Below, one piece after another: positions 25,915-33,720 of a DNA stretch of 33,938 nucleotides. Below the pieces are notes generated by a model, which saw only the letters and a list, made by a program, of their open reading frames with translations, was not told where the DNA came from and did no database searches. The translations under genes were made by a program, and so were the position numbers. The DNA is from Polaromonas sp. (GTDB lineage: Bacteria > Pseudomonadota > Gammaproteobacteria > Burkholderiales > Burkholderiaceae_C), in the NCBI GenBank assembly GCA_021153985.1, contig JAJKJM010000010.1, forward strand, positions 1 to 33,938, in the 5' to 3' direction. Numbering within the stretch: position 1 is the stretch's first letter; every line of letters begins with the position of its first letter.

Positions 25915-27633
25915 TTAAAACAGGAAGTAGCGCTGCGTCATCGGCAGGCTGCTGGCCGGCTCGCAGGTCAGCAACTGGCCATCGGCCCGCACCGCGTAGG
26001 TCTGCGCATCGACTTCCATTTTGGGTAGATAGGCATTGTGGACCATGTGCTGCTTGCGCACGCCGCGCACATTTTTCACGGCGCTCACGGTCTTGGCCAG
26101 GCCGAAGCGCTCCTTGACGCCGGCATTGAGGCCGGCCTGCGACACGAATGTCAGCGAACCCCTGGCGATGGCGCCGCCGAAGCCGCCGAACATGGGCCGG
26201 TAGTGCACCGGCTGCGGTGTAGGGATGGACGCGTTGGGGTCGCCCATGGCGGCCATCGCGATAAAGCCGCCTTTAAGAATCACCGAGGGCTTGATGCCGA
26301 AGAAGGCCGGCTTCCATACCACCAGGTCGGCCCACTTGCCGGGCTCGACTGAACCGACCTCATGCGAGATGCCGTGGGCGATCGCCGGGTTGATGGTGTA
26401 TTTGCTGATGTAGCGTTTGACGCGGAAGTTGTCGTGGCGCTCTGTATCGCCGGGAAGCTTGCCGCGCTGCTGTTTCATCTTGTGCGCGGTCTGCCAGGTG
26501 CGGATGATGACCTCGCCGACGCGGCCCATGGCCTGGCTGTCGCTGCTCATCATGCTGATCGCGCCCAGGTCGTGCAGCACGTCTTCGGCCGCAATGGTTT
26601 CCTTGCGGATGCGGCTTTCGGCAAAAGCCAGGTCTTCCGCAATGCCGGCGTCCAGGTGGTGGCACACCATCAACATGTCGACATGCTCGTCCAGCGTGTT
26701 GACGGTGTAGGGCATGGTGGGGTTGGTGGAGGAGGGCAGGAAGTTTTCTTCGCCCACCACCCGCAGGATGTCCGGCGCATGGCCGCCGCCTGCGCCTTCG
26801 GTGTGGAAAGCGCACAGGCTGCGGCCCTTGGTCGCGGCAATCGTGTTTTCGACAAAGCCCGATTCGTTGAGCGTGTCGCTGTGGATAGCAACCTGCGTGT
26901 CGGTTTCTTCCGCCACGTCCAGGCAGTTGCTGATGGCTGCCGGCGTGGTGCCCCAGTCTTCATGCAGCTTCAGGCCGATGACCCCGGCGTTGATCTGTTC
27001 GTGCAGGGCCGCGGGCAGGCTGGCATTGCCCTTGCCGAGGAAGCCCAGGTTCATCGGGAAGGCATCCGCCGACTGCAGCATGCGCTCGATGTTCCAGGGG
27101 CCGGGCGTGCAGGTGGTGGCAAACGTGCCGGTGGCCGGGCCGGTGCCGCCGCCCAGCATGGTGGTGATGCCGGCCGTCAGTGCTTCCTCAATCTGCTGCG
27201 GGCAAATGAAGTGGATGTGCGAGTCGATGCCGCCGGCCGTGACGATCATGCCTTCGCAGCTGATGATTTCGGTTCCGGGGCCGATGATCATGTCGACGCC
27301 GGGTTGCGTGTCGGGGTTGCCCGCCTTGCCGATGGCGGCGATGCGCCCGCCTTTGAGACCAATGTCGGCTTTGACGATGCCCGAGTGGTCAATGATGAGG
27401 GCGTTGGTCATCACGCAGTCCATGGTGCCTTCGGCCCGGGTTTTCTGCGACTGCGCCATGCCGTCGCGAATCGTTTTGCCGCCGCCGAATTTGACTTCTT
27501 CGCCGTAGCTGCCGGCGCGCAGTGTGTAGTCGGCTTCGACCTCGACCAGCAGGTCGGTGTCAGCCAGGCGAAGCCGGTCACCGGCCGTGGGGCCGAACAT
27601 TTCCGCGTAGGCGCGGCGTCCAATGGTTGCCAT
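25915..27633 (-). CDS. ureC: Urease subunit alpha (catalytic)
   Basis: UreC carries the dinickel site that hydrolyses urea to ammonia and carbamate. The 572-residue product has every key motif. HIH (His139, His141 here) and the carbamylated Lys222 in GLKLHEDWG are present. The His of AIHSDTLNE, the His of [14 protein letters not shown], the flap MVCHHLDA with the catalytic His, and the nickel-binding Asp in [10 protein letters not shown] complete the set. Numbering at the three counted residues is the Klebsiella enzyme plus 5. It follows ureB with a TAATG overlap and precedes ureE by 36 bp. It appears fully functional. Confidence 0.99.
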   Translation of the reverse strand: MATIGRRAYAEMFGPTAGDRLRLADTDLLVEVEADYTLRAGSYGEEVKFGGGKTIRDGMAQSQKTRAEGTMDCVMTNALIIDHSGIVKADIGLKGGRIAAIGKAGNPDTQPGVDMIIGPGTEIISCEGMIVTAGGIDSHIHFICPQQIEEALTAGITTMLGGGTGPATGTFATTCTPGPWNIERMLQSADAFPMNLGFLGKGNASLPAALHEQINAGVIGLKLHEDWGTTPAAISNCLDVAEETDTQVAIHSDTLNESGFVENTIAATKGRSLCAFHTEGAGGGHAPDILRVVGEENFLPSSTNPTMPYTVNTLDEHVDMLMVCHHLDAGIAEDLAFAESRIRKETIAAEDVLHDLGAISMMSSDSQAMGRVGEVIIRTWQTAHKMKQQRGKLPGDTERHDNFRVKRYISKYTINPAIAHGISHEVGSVEPGKWADLVVWKPAFFGIKPSVILKGGFIAMAAMGDPNASIPTPQPVHYRPMFGGFGGAIARGSLTFVSQAGLNAGVKERFGLAKTVSAVKNVRGVRKQHMVHNAYLPKMEVDAQTYAVRADGQLLTCEPASSLPMTQRYFLF

Positions 27634-27938
27634 TAGAGTTTTCCTTGGATCAGGCCGCGAAAGCCGTAGACGTTTCGTTCACCCGCAAATTCCACCAGTT
27701 CCACCGTGCGCTGCTGCCCCGGCTCGAAACGCACCGCCGTGCCCGACGCGATGTTCAGCCGCATGCCGCGCGCCGCATCGCGGTCAAAGCCGAGTGCGCC
27801 GTTGGTTTCGGCAAAGTGGTAGTGCGACCCGACCTGTATGGGCCGGTCCGCCGTGTTCTGCACAACGACGGTCAGCGTGCGCCGGCCCGCGTTGAGTACA
27901 TGGTCTGGTCCGTCTGTGATGAGCTCGCCGGGAATCAT
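27633..27938 (-). CDS. ureB: Urease subunit beta
   Basis: This structural subunit assembles with UreA and UreC into the urease trimer of trimers. The 101-residue product begins MIPGELIT and contains [21 protein letters not shown] and the family-typical [25 protein letters not shown]. Length is normal. The stop codon shares a base with the ureC start. It starts 9 bp after the ureJ stop. Confidence 0.98.
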   Translation of the reverse strand: MIPGELITDGPDHVLNAGRRTLTVVVQNTADRPIQVGSHYHFAETNGALGFDRDAARGMRLNIASGTAVRFEPGQQRTVELVEFAGERNVYGFRGLIQGKL

Positions 27939-27947
27939 GGCCAGTCC

Positions 27948-28565
27948 TCAGGCCAATTGGGCCAGCAGGGTTATGCCAAAAACGGCAACTGCGGCGCCGG
28001 CCGCGCGCGGCAGCCAGACATTGGCGTGACGCAAAGCCCAGCCTGCCGCCACGCCGCTTGCGTGCAGCAGCAGGGTGGCGGCCAGCATGCCGGCCACCAC
28101 CGGCAACGCATTCGCATCACCGGCCAGCTCATAACCGTGGGCCAGGCCATGGAAGACGGCAAACACGCCAACCAAAGCCGCGGCGGCGATGCCGGGGACG
28201 CGCCAGCGGGTCAGCACCAGCAAGCCGAGCACCAGCAAGGAGGCCGCGATCATCGGTTCGACGGCGGGCAGTTGAATGCCCTGCAGGCCCAGCAGTGCGC
28301 CGGCCAGCAGCATGGCGGCAAAACCGAGCGGCGCCCACAGCAGGTCGGGCCATGCCCGGCGCGCGGCCAGGGCGCTCCACAGCCCCACGGCGACCATGGC
28401 CGCCAGGTGGTCCAGGCCGGTCAATGGATGCATAAAGCCGGCGACGAAGGCGCTGGCGTGGCTGTGCGCCGCTTCGCCGGTTTCATGGTTAATATGGGCT
28501 CTAGCCAGCGTGGATATTGCGCCAGCAGCTATCAAAAAAAGAGCAGATTTGGTTCTGGTTTTCAT
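27948..28565 (-). CDS. ureJ: HupE/UreJ family nickel transporter-like protein
   Basis: Members of this family are inner-membrane proteins thought to move nickel or help hydrogenase and urease maturation. The 205-residue product has a signal peptide (about residues 1-23, ending ARA), a His-rich start of the mature protein (HINHETGEAAHSH) and the family signature HPLTGLDHLAAMVAVGLW (about residues 46-63). Some six hydrophobic helices follow, with a second conserved histidine motif FHGLAHG. Its place between ureA and ureB is a layout I recall from Comamonadaceae. The signal peptide is encoded by a dispersed repeat (28497-28544), which is unusual. Confidence 0.9.
   Translation of the reverse strand: MKTRTKSALFLIAAGAISTLARAHINHETGEAAHSHASAFVAGFMHPLTGLDHLAAMVAVGLWSALAARRAWPDLLWAPLGFAAMLLAGALLGLQGIQLPAVEPMIAASLLVLGLLVLTRWRVPGIAAAALVGVFAVFHGLAHGYELAGDANALPVVAGMLAATLLLHASGVAAGWALRHANVWLPRAAGAAVAVFGITLLAQLA
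28497..28544 (-). repeat. Dispersed repeat encoding the UreJ signal peptide
   Basis: On the minus strand this 48-base stretch has the repeat's outline: GCTnT...GATAGCTGCTGGCG, a variable middle with ATAT, and GGCTAGAGCC at the end. It matches the rph copy (20375-20422) at both ends. It spans codons for the hydrophobic core and C-region of the UreJ signal peptide (ALFLIAAGAISTLARA). Confidence 0.6.
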
Positions 28566-28583
28566 GGGCGATCTCGGTGGTGC

Positions 28584-28886
28584 TTAAACAATCGGCTGAT
28601 GCACGGTGACCAGCTTGGTGCCGTCGGGAAAGGTCGCTTCGACCTGGATGTCGGGGATCAGCTCGGGGATGCCGTCCATCACGTCGGCGCGCGTCAGCAC
28701 CGTGCGGCCTTCGCTCATGAGCTGGGCGACTGATTTGCCGTCGCGGGCGCCTTCCATGACGGCGGCGCTGATCAGCGCGACGGCTTCCGGGTAGTTCAGC
28801 TTCAGCCCTCGGGCCTGCCGCCGTTCGGCCAGCAGCGCAGCGGTGAAGATCAGCAGCTTGTCTTTTTCTCTCGGGGTCAATTCCAT
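28584..28886 (-). CDS. ureA: Urease subunit gamma
   Basis: This is the smallest structural subunit of urease. The 100-residue product opens [23 protein letters not shown] and contains [28 protein letters not shown] and [19 protein letters not shown]-like sequence, all diagnostic. The ATG at 28886 has GGAGACC just upstream. It is the first gene of the urease operon seen here. Upstream comes the bidirectional sigma-54-type promoter region and then the divergent sensor kinase gene. The accessory gene ureD, usually placed just before ureA, is absent. Confidence 0.98.
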   Translation of the reverse strand: MELTPREKDKLLIFTAALLAERRQARGLKLNYPEAVALISAAVMEGARDGKSVAQLMSEGRTVLTRADVMDGIPELIPDIQVEATFPDGTKLVTVHQPIV

Positions 28887-28931
28887 GGGGTCTCCGGGGG
28901 GCGGCTGCGGCAGGGTGGGTAGGTGCCGGGG

Positions 28932-28947
28932 TGCAAGAATGGTGCCA
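28932..28947 (-). promoter_or_regulatory. Sigma-54 (-24/-12) promoter for the urease operon
   Basis: Read on the minus strand, the 16 bases TGGCAC-C-A-TTC-TTGCA match the sigma-54 consensus TGGCACG-rNNN-TTGCW at all defined positions except one (C for G at position 7). The GG and GC pairs have the exact 10-base spacing required. The predicted transcription start is near 28921, giving a leader of about 35 nt before the ureA ATG. Sigma-54 control is the classical route for nitrogen-regulated genes. Confidence 0.75.
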
Positions 28948-28949
28948 CA

Positions 28950-28969
28950 GGATGGTGCGAACGGCATCC
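28950..28969. promoter_or_regulatory. Inverted repeat between the two sigma-54 promoters
   Basis: GGATG and CATCC, separated by 10 bases, form a 20-bp dyad (GGATGGTGCG-AACGGCATCC) in the 34 bp between the divergent promoters. TGGTGC occurs here and again at 28940-28945. It recalls, but does not match, NtrC half-sites (GCAC...GGTGC). A role as activator or response-regulator site is inferred from position only. Confidence 0.35.
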
Positions 28970-28981
28970 ATTTTCCCGCTG

Positions 28982-28997
28982 TGGCATGGAATCTGCA
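28982..28997 (+). promoter_or_regulatory. Sigma-54 (-24/-12) promoter for the sensor kinase operon
   Basis: TGGCAT-GG-AAT-CTGCA matches the sigma-54 consensus except T for C at position 6 and C for T at position 12. The GG and GC doublets are exactly spaced. The predicted start is near 29008, about 33 nt before the ATG at 29041. It faces away from the equally good match on the opposite strand, with 34 bp between them. Confidence 0.62.
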
Positions 28998-29040
28998 CTC
29001 CATCAGGCTCCGCCTTATGACGTATTGACGCCCCATTCCC

Positions 29041-32000
29041 ATGGACACCCCGGCCGCTCCGCCCACCCTGCCTGCGCAGGCGGTGCCTCCGTGGGCGCCC
29101 GCGCCGCCGCCCTCCGGCGAAGCTGATGCGCCGGTGCAGCGCATCATCAAGGTCAGGCGCGACTACAACAGCTGGGTCGCCAGCGAGACCATGGAAGACT
29201 ACGCGTTGCGCTTTACGCCGCAGCGCTTTCGCAAGTGGTCCGAGTGGCGGGTGGCCAATACCGCATTCGGGGCAGCCTCTTTCCTGATCCTCGAGGCGGT
29301 CGGCGCGACCCTGCTGGTGAAGTACGGCTTCACGAATGCCTTCTGGGCCATCGTGGCCACGGGGCTGATCATTTTCATGGCCGGCCTGCCGATCAGCATT
29401 TATGCCGCGCGTTACGGCGTGGACATGGATTTGCTGACGCGCGGGGCCGGCTTCGGCTATATCGGCTCGACCCTCACCTCGCTGATCTACGCGTCCTTCA
29501 CCTTCATCTTTTTCGCGCTGGAGGCGGCGGTCATGGCCTATGCACTGGAGCTGGCGCTGGGCATTCCGCCAAGCTGGGGCTACCTGGTTTGCGCGCTGGT
29601 GGTCATACCGCTGGTGACCCATGGCGTGTCCGCGATATCGCGCCTGCAGGTCTGGACCCAACCTTTGTGGCTGGTGATGCTGGTCGTGCCCTTTGTGTTT
29701 GTCCTTCTGCGCGATCCTGGTGCTTTTTCGGGCGTTCTGCACTACGGCGGTGAGAAGGGCGTAGGCGATGAGTTTAATTTGCACCTGTTTGGTGCTGCTT
29801 TGACGGTAGGCATCGCGCTGATTACCCAGATGGGTGAGCAGGCTGACTATTTGCGCTTCATGCCGGTGCAGACCCCGGCCAATCGCTGGCGGTGGTGGGG
29901 TGGTGTGCTGGCAGGCGGGCCGGGATGGGTCCTGCTGGGTGTGGTGAAGATGCTGGGCGGGGCCTGCCTGGCTTACCTGGCCATTACCAACATGGTGCCG
30001 CTGGATCGGGCGGTGGACCCGAACCAGATGTACCTCGCGGCCTACGAATACGTGTTCCCGCATTATGGTGTGGCCGTGGCCGCCACCGCCCTGTTTGTGG
30101 TGGTGTCGCAGCTCAAGATCAACGTGACCAACGCCTATGCCGGCTCGCTGGCCTGGTCGAACTTTTTCTCACGCATTACGCACAGCCATCCGGGGCGCGT
30201 GGTCTGGGTCGTGTTCAACACGCTCATCGCCTTCATGCTGATGGAAATGAATGTGTTCCAGGCCTTGGGTGATGTGCTGGGCTTGTATTCGAACATCGCC
30301 ATCGCGTGGGTGATGGCCGTCGTGGCCGACCTGGTGGTTAACAAGCCACTGGGCCTGTCCCCGAAAGGCATCGAGTTCAAGCGGGCCCACCTCTATGACA
30401 TCAACCCGGTAGGTGTCGGGGCGATGGCGCTGGCATCCGTGCTGTCTGTCACCGCGCACCTGGGGCTGTACGGCGAAATGGCGCAAGCCTTCTCCGCGGT
30501 GATCGCGATGGGTACAGCCTTTGTGGCCGCGCCGCTGATTGCCTGGGCGACCAAGGGCCGTTACTACATCGCGCGCAGTCCGGTTTCGGCAACCGGGGAC
30601 GGCGCCTACAAGCGTTATGTCACTCAGCAGTGTGTCATTTGCGAACGCGCCTATGAGGGCCCGGACATGGCGCATTGCCCGGCCTACCAGGGCCCGATCT
30701 GTTCCTTGTGTTGCACGCTGGATGCGCGTTGCGGCGATTTGTGCAAGCCGCATGCGAGTCTCTCGGCCCAATGGTCGGGCGCACTGCGCTGGCTGCTGCC
30801 GCGCCGTACATGGCCCTACCTCGACACCGGGCTGGGCCACTTCCTGCTGCTGATGCTCATCATCGTGCCGCTGCTGGCCAGCGTGTTCGGCCTGTTGTAC
30901 CACCAGGAAATCAGCGCGCTGTCCGACCTGGTGCCGTCAGAGCCGGCCCTCAAGTCGGGCTTCCTGAAGGCCTATATGGCCTTGCTGGTGATTGCCGGCC
31001 TGGTCGCCTGGTGGCTGGTGCTTGCACACAAAAGCCGCCAGGTGGCGCAAGAAGAATCCAACCGCCAGACGCACCTGCTGATGCGTGAAATCGAGTCGCA
31101 CAGGCAAACCGACGAAGCGTTGCAACAGGCTCGGGTGGTGGCAGAGCAGGCCCGTCACCATGCCGACCAGGCCAACCAGGCCAAGAGCCGTTACATCAGC
31201 GCGATCAGCCATGAACTGCGCACGCCCCTCAACAGCATCCTGGGCTATGCACAACTCATGGGGGAAGACAGTTCCATACCGCCGCACCGCAAGCAGGCCG
31301 TCAGTGTCATCAAGCGCGGCGGTGAGCATTTGTTGTCGCTCATTGAGGGCACGCTCGATATCGCCCGCATCGAAGCCGGCAAACTCACCTTGAACGTCAA
31401 GCCCATGCATTTTGCGGATTGTGTGCATGAGATGGCTGGCATGTTTGAGCTGCAAGCGTCGGCAAAGGGTCTGGGTTTTCGCTTCGAGGCCAATGGCAAT
31501 TTGCCGGAACTGGTTCGTGCCGATGAAAAGCGCGTTCGGCAAATTCTCATCAACCTTCTGGGCAATGCCATCAAGTTCACCTCGCAAGGCCAGGTGACAT
31601 TCCGCTTGCGCCATGCACGCGAGATGGCCCACATCGATATTGAAGACACCGGCCCCGGCATGCGCGCTGAGGAACTGGCACAGATTTTTGAGCCTTTCGC
31701 CCGCGGCGCTACGGCAGGCCAAAGCGCGGAAGGCACACCAGGTGCGGGGTTGGGCCTCACGATCGCCAAGATGCTGACCGACTTGATGGGCGGCGAAATG
31801 ACGGTGGACAGCACGCCGGGAGAAGGTTCGGCGTTTCGCATCCGCTTGTTTTTACCCGAGGTGCACGTCGCCGCGGGCGCCGCAAAAGGCGCCGTCGGCA
31901 AGCCTGCAAGGCGCCAGCCCGTTGGCTATGAAGGCGCGCGCCGCAAGCTGATGATCGTGGATAACGAAGAGGCGGACCGGGAACTGCTGGTGCAGCTGCT

Positions 32001-32580
32001 GGAGCCCATGGGGTTCGAGCTTCGCACGGCCGCCAGCGGCCACGATTGTCTGGACCTGCTGGCAGCCGGCTACCAGCCCGATGTCATTTTCATGGATCTG
32101 GCTATGCCGGGTATTGATGGCTGGGAAACCTTGCGCCGTATACAGGGGTCCGGGCATACCGGCATTCACCTGGCGATTGTTTCTGCCAATGCGTTTGACA
32201 AGGGCATGGAGAACGATGCCGGCATCCTTACCGAGGACTTTATTCTCAAGCCCGTGCGGCACACTGAGCTGATCGACTGGCTGGAACGGCGTCTTGCCCT
32301 CAAATGGCGCCATCACCAGGCGCAAGAATTGGCCAGCCCGCCGGTCGAAGTGGCAGCGCCGCGCACCTTGCCCGATGCATCGCAGCTCGCGGCCTTGCTT
32401 GAAGTCGTCAACCTCGGATTTTATCGGGGCATCATGAATACCCTTGCGGAGATCGAACGGCAGCGGCCCGCCACCACGGTTTTTGTGAATGAGATGCGCG
32501 TGCTGGCGCGCCAGTTCCAGTTCGAGGCCATGGGGCGCCAGCTTGCCACCAAGGAGGGCAGCCATGAGCAGCGTGCTTGA
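29041..32580 (+). CDS. NCS1 transporter-hybrid histidine kinase fusion
   Basis: This is a 1179-residue membrane sensor. Residues about 40-510 resemble an NCS1 permease (purine, pyrimidine, allantoin or hydantoin symporters): [20 protein letters not shown] at the start, about 12 hydrophobic helices and [11 protein letters not shown] in the middle. Cys 531, 534, 546, 554, 557, 558, 564 and 568 form a compact eight-cysteine module. Two more helices follow (about 598-620 and 644-666), then a coiled coil. The HisKA box SHELRTP has His724. The HATPase has its N box (Asn842), DTGPGM and [13 protein letters not shown] receiver (about 968-1085) has Asp1019 and Lys1070. The last 80 residues are helical and lack an obvious HPt histidine. 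All catalytic residues are present. It is likely to sense a nitrogenous nucleobase-like compound. Whether it also transports is open. The response regulator gene overlaps its end. Confidence 0.88.
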   Translation: MDTPAAPPTLPAQAVPPWAPAPPPSGEADAPVQRIIKVRRDYNSWVASETMEDYALRFTPQRFRKWSEWRVANTAFGAASFLILEAVGATLLVKYGFTNAFWAIVATGLIIFMAGLPISIYAARYGVDMDLLTRGAGFGYIGSTLTSLIYASFTFIFFALEAAVMAYALELALGIPPSWGYLVCALVVIPLVTHGVSAISRLQVWTQPLWLVMLVVPFVFVLLRDPGAFSGVLHYGGEKGVGDEFNLHLFGAALTVGIALITQMGEQADYLRFMPVQTPANRWRWWGGVLAGGPGWVLLGVVKMLGGACLAYLAITNMVPLDRAVDPNQMYLAAYEYVFPHYGVAVAATALFVVVSQLKINVTNAYAGSLAWSNFFSRITHSHPGRVVWVVFNTLIAFMLMEMNVFQALGDVLGLYSNIAIAWVMAVVADLVVNKPLGLSPKGIEFKRAHLYDINPVGVGAMALASVLSVTAHLGLYGEMAQAFSAVIAMGTAFVAAPLIAWATKGRYYIARSPVSATGDGAYKRYVTQQCVICERAYEGPDMAHCPAYQGPICSLCCTLDARCGDLCKPHASLSAQWSGALRWLLPRRTWPYLDTGLGHFLLLMLIIVPLLASVFGLLYHQEISALSDLVPSEPALKSGFLKAYMALLVIAGLVAWWLVLAHKSRQVAQEESNRQTHLLMREIESHRQTDEALQQARVVAEQARHHADQANQAKSRYISAISHELRTPLNSILGYAQLMGEDSSIPPHRKQAVSVIKRGGEHLLSLIEGTLDIARIEAGKLTLNVKPMHFADCVHEMAGMFELQASAKGLGFRFEANGNLPELVRADEKRVRQILINLLGNAIKFTSQGQVTFRLRHAREMAHIDIEDTGPGMRAEELAQIFEPFARGATAGQSAEGTPGAGLGLTIAKMLTDLMGGEMTVDSTPGEGSAFRIRLFLPEVHVAAGAAKGAVGKPARRQPVGYEGARRKLMIVDNEEADRELLVQLLEPMGFELRTAASGHDCLDLLAAGYQPDVIFMDLAMPGIDGWETLRRIQGSGHTGIHLAIVSANAFDKGMENDAGILTEDFILKPVRHTELIDWLERRLALKWRHHQAQELASPPVEVAAPRTLPDASQLAALLEVVNLGFYRGIMNTLAEIERQRPATTVFVNEMRVLARQFQFEAMGRQLATKEGSHEQRA

Positions 32581-33595
32581 AGGCGTGTCAAGGCTTGACC
32601 GGCGGCTGGACCGGACGCTGGACCGGGCCAACAGCGACATCGTGCTGATTGTTGACGACGTGCCCGACAACTTGTCGGTGCTGCATGATGCGCTGGATGA
32701 GTCGGGTTACACCGTCCTCGTTGCCACCAGTGGCGAGGCTGCGCTGCAACGCGCGTTGCAGGCGCTGCCCGACATCGTCCTGCTGGATGCCATGATGCCC
32801 GGGATGGATGGGTTTGAAGTCGCCAAGCGCCTGAAAGCCACGGCGGAGACGGCCCACATCCCAATCATCTTCATGACCGGCCTCACCGAAACAGAGTACC
32901 TCGTGGCTGCCCTCGAAGCCGGCGGTGTGGATTACGTGACCAAGCCGATCAAACCCAAAGAAGTCATGGCACGCATGGGTGTGCATTTGCAGGGCGCCCG
33001 CCGGGCCAGGCAGGAGGCGCGGCAGGCAGGGCAGGCACGCAATGCACTCGACGCTTTCGGCTACGCCAGCATCACCGTGCGGATGGGCGGCGCGGCCGAT
33101 GGCCGGTTGATCTGGCAAACGCCGCTGGCTCGCGACCTCCTGATGCGCTACTACGGTACATCGGCGCCGCAAACACCAGAGCCTGTTTTGAACTGGCTGC
33201 GCCGGCATCTGGCGCAAGCCGAGCGGCAGATTGAACCACCACGCCTGGCCGTGGAGTTTGGACCACGCCGTTTGACCTTCCGTTTGCACCAGGAAACCGG
33301 TGACGGCGATGGTGGCGGTGACTGGTTGATCGTGATGCGTGAGATTTCCGACGATGCGGTGGTGGAAGCAATGAGCCTGAGCTTCAAGCTGACCGCCCGT
33401 GAGGCGGAAGTCCTGTACTGGGTGGTTAAGGGAAAGACCAACCGAGACATCGGTGACATCCTGGGCTCCAGCCCGGCCACCGTCAAAAAGCATCTGGAAC
33501 GGGTGTATGCCAAGCTGGGCGTCGAAACCCGCACTGCGGCCGCAGGTATGGCGATGAACCGCATCAAGCAGCTTCATCCGCAGTTTGAAGGCTAG
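32564..33595 (+). CDS. LuxR-type two-component response regulator
   Basis: The 343-residue product has an N-terminal receiver (about residues 27-145) with the acidic pair in LIVDDVPD, phospho-acceptor Asp75 (LLDAMMPGMDG), the switch Thr in IFMTG and Lys in YVTKPIKPKE. A middle region of about 100 residues resembles a PAS-like module but is not firmly assignable. The C-terminal LuxR/FixJ helix-turn-helix (LTAREAEVLYWVVKGKTNRDIGDILGSSPATVKKHLERVYAKLGV) is complete. The ATG at 32564 is preceded by AAGGAGGG and overlaps the sensor kinase gene by 17 bases, implying translational coupling. It has no AAA+ domain, so it cannot itself open sigma-54 promoters. It is the likely partner of the fusion kinase. 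Confidence 0.92.
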   Translation: MSSVLEGVSRLDRRLDRTLDRANSDIVLIVDDVPDNLSVLHDALDESGYTVLVATSGEAALQRALQALPDIVLLDAMMPGMDGFEVAKRLKATAETAHIPIIFMTGLTETEYLVAALEAGGVDYVTKPIKPKEVMARMGVHLQGARRARQEARQAGQARNALDAFGYASITVRMGGAADGRLIWQTPLARDLLMRYYGTSAPQTPEPVLNWLRRHLAQAERQIEPPRLAVEFGPRRLTFRLHQETGDGDGGGDWLIVMREISDDAVVEAMSLSFKLTAREAEVLYWVVKGKTNRDIGDILGSSPATVKKHLERVYAKLGVETRTAAAGMAMNRIKQLHPQFEG

Positions 33596-33599
33596 AGTG

Positions 33600-33720
33600 T
33601 GGCCCCCACGGTCGCTCACTGCGTGTAACTCCCTGCCCCCCGAGGGGGCCGCTGCGCCTGCGGTCTGGCAAAGCCAGTCCCGCGGCCCCTGCTGGTGAAA
33701 AGCCCCCACCGTCGATTGCA
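33600..33720. repeat. GC-rich intergenic repeat with two hairpins
   Basis: The region directly after the response regulator contains GCCCCC-CGA-GGGGGC (33635-33649), CTGGC-AAA-GCCAG (33665-33677) and nearly matching ends (GGCCCCCACGGT near 33601 and GCCCCCACCGTCG near 33706). I recall this type of sequence (CTCCCTGCCCCCCGAGGGGGC) as a frequent intergenic repeat in Comamonadaceae. It may act as a transcription or mRNA-stability barrier, but it has no T-run. Confidence 0.6.

Noticed and set aside
26362-27636. Long open frame (424 codons) opposite ureC
   Set aside because: It is a mirror of the ureC codons. UreC is complete and conserved, so this frame is not a gene.
27522-28733. Long open frame (403 codons) on the plus strand opposite ureC, ureB and ureJ
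   Set aside because: It is antisense to the urease genes, with a Gly/Gln/His-rich translation and no domain. It is also a shadow frame.
28501-30063. Long open frame (520 codons) on the minus strand opposite the sensor gene
   Set aside because: It lies antisense to the well-supported NCS1-kinase gene and to ureA. Its translation is low-complexity, rich in Arg, His and Gln, and has no recognisable domain. It is a GC-rich codon shadow.
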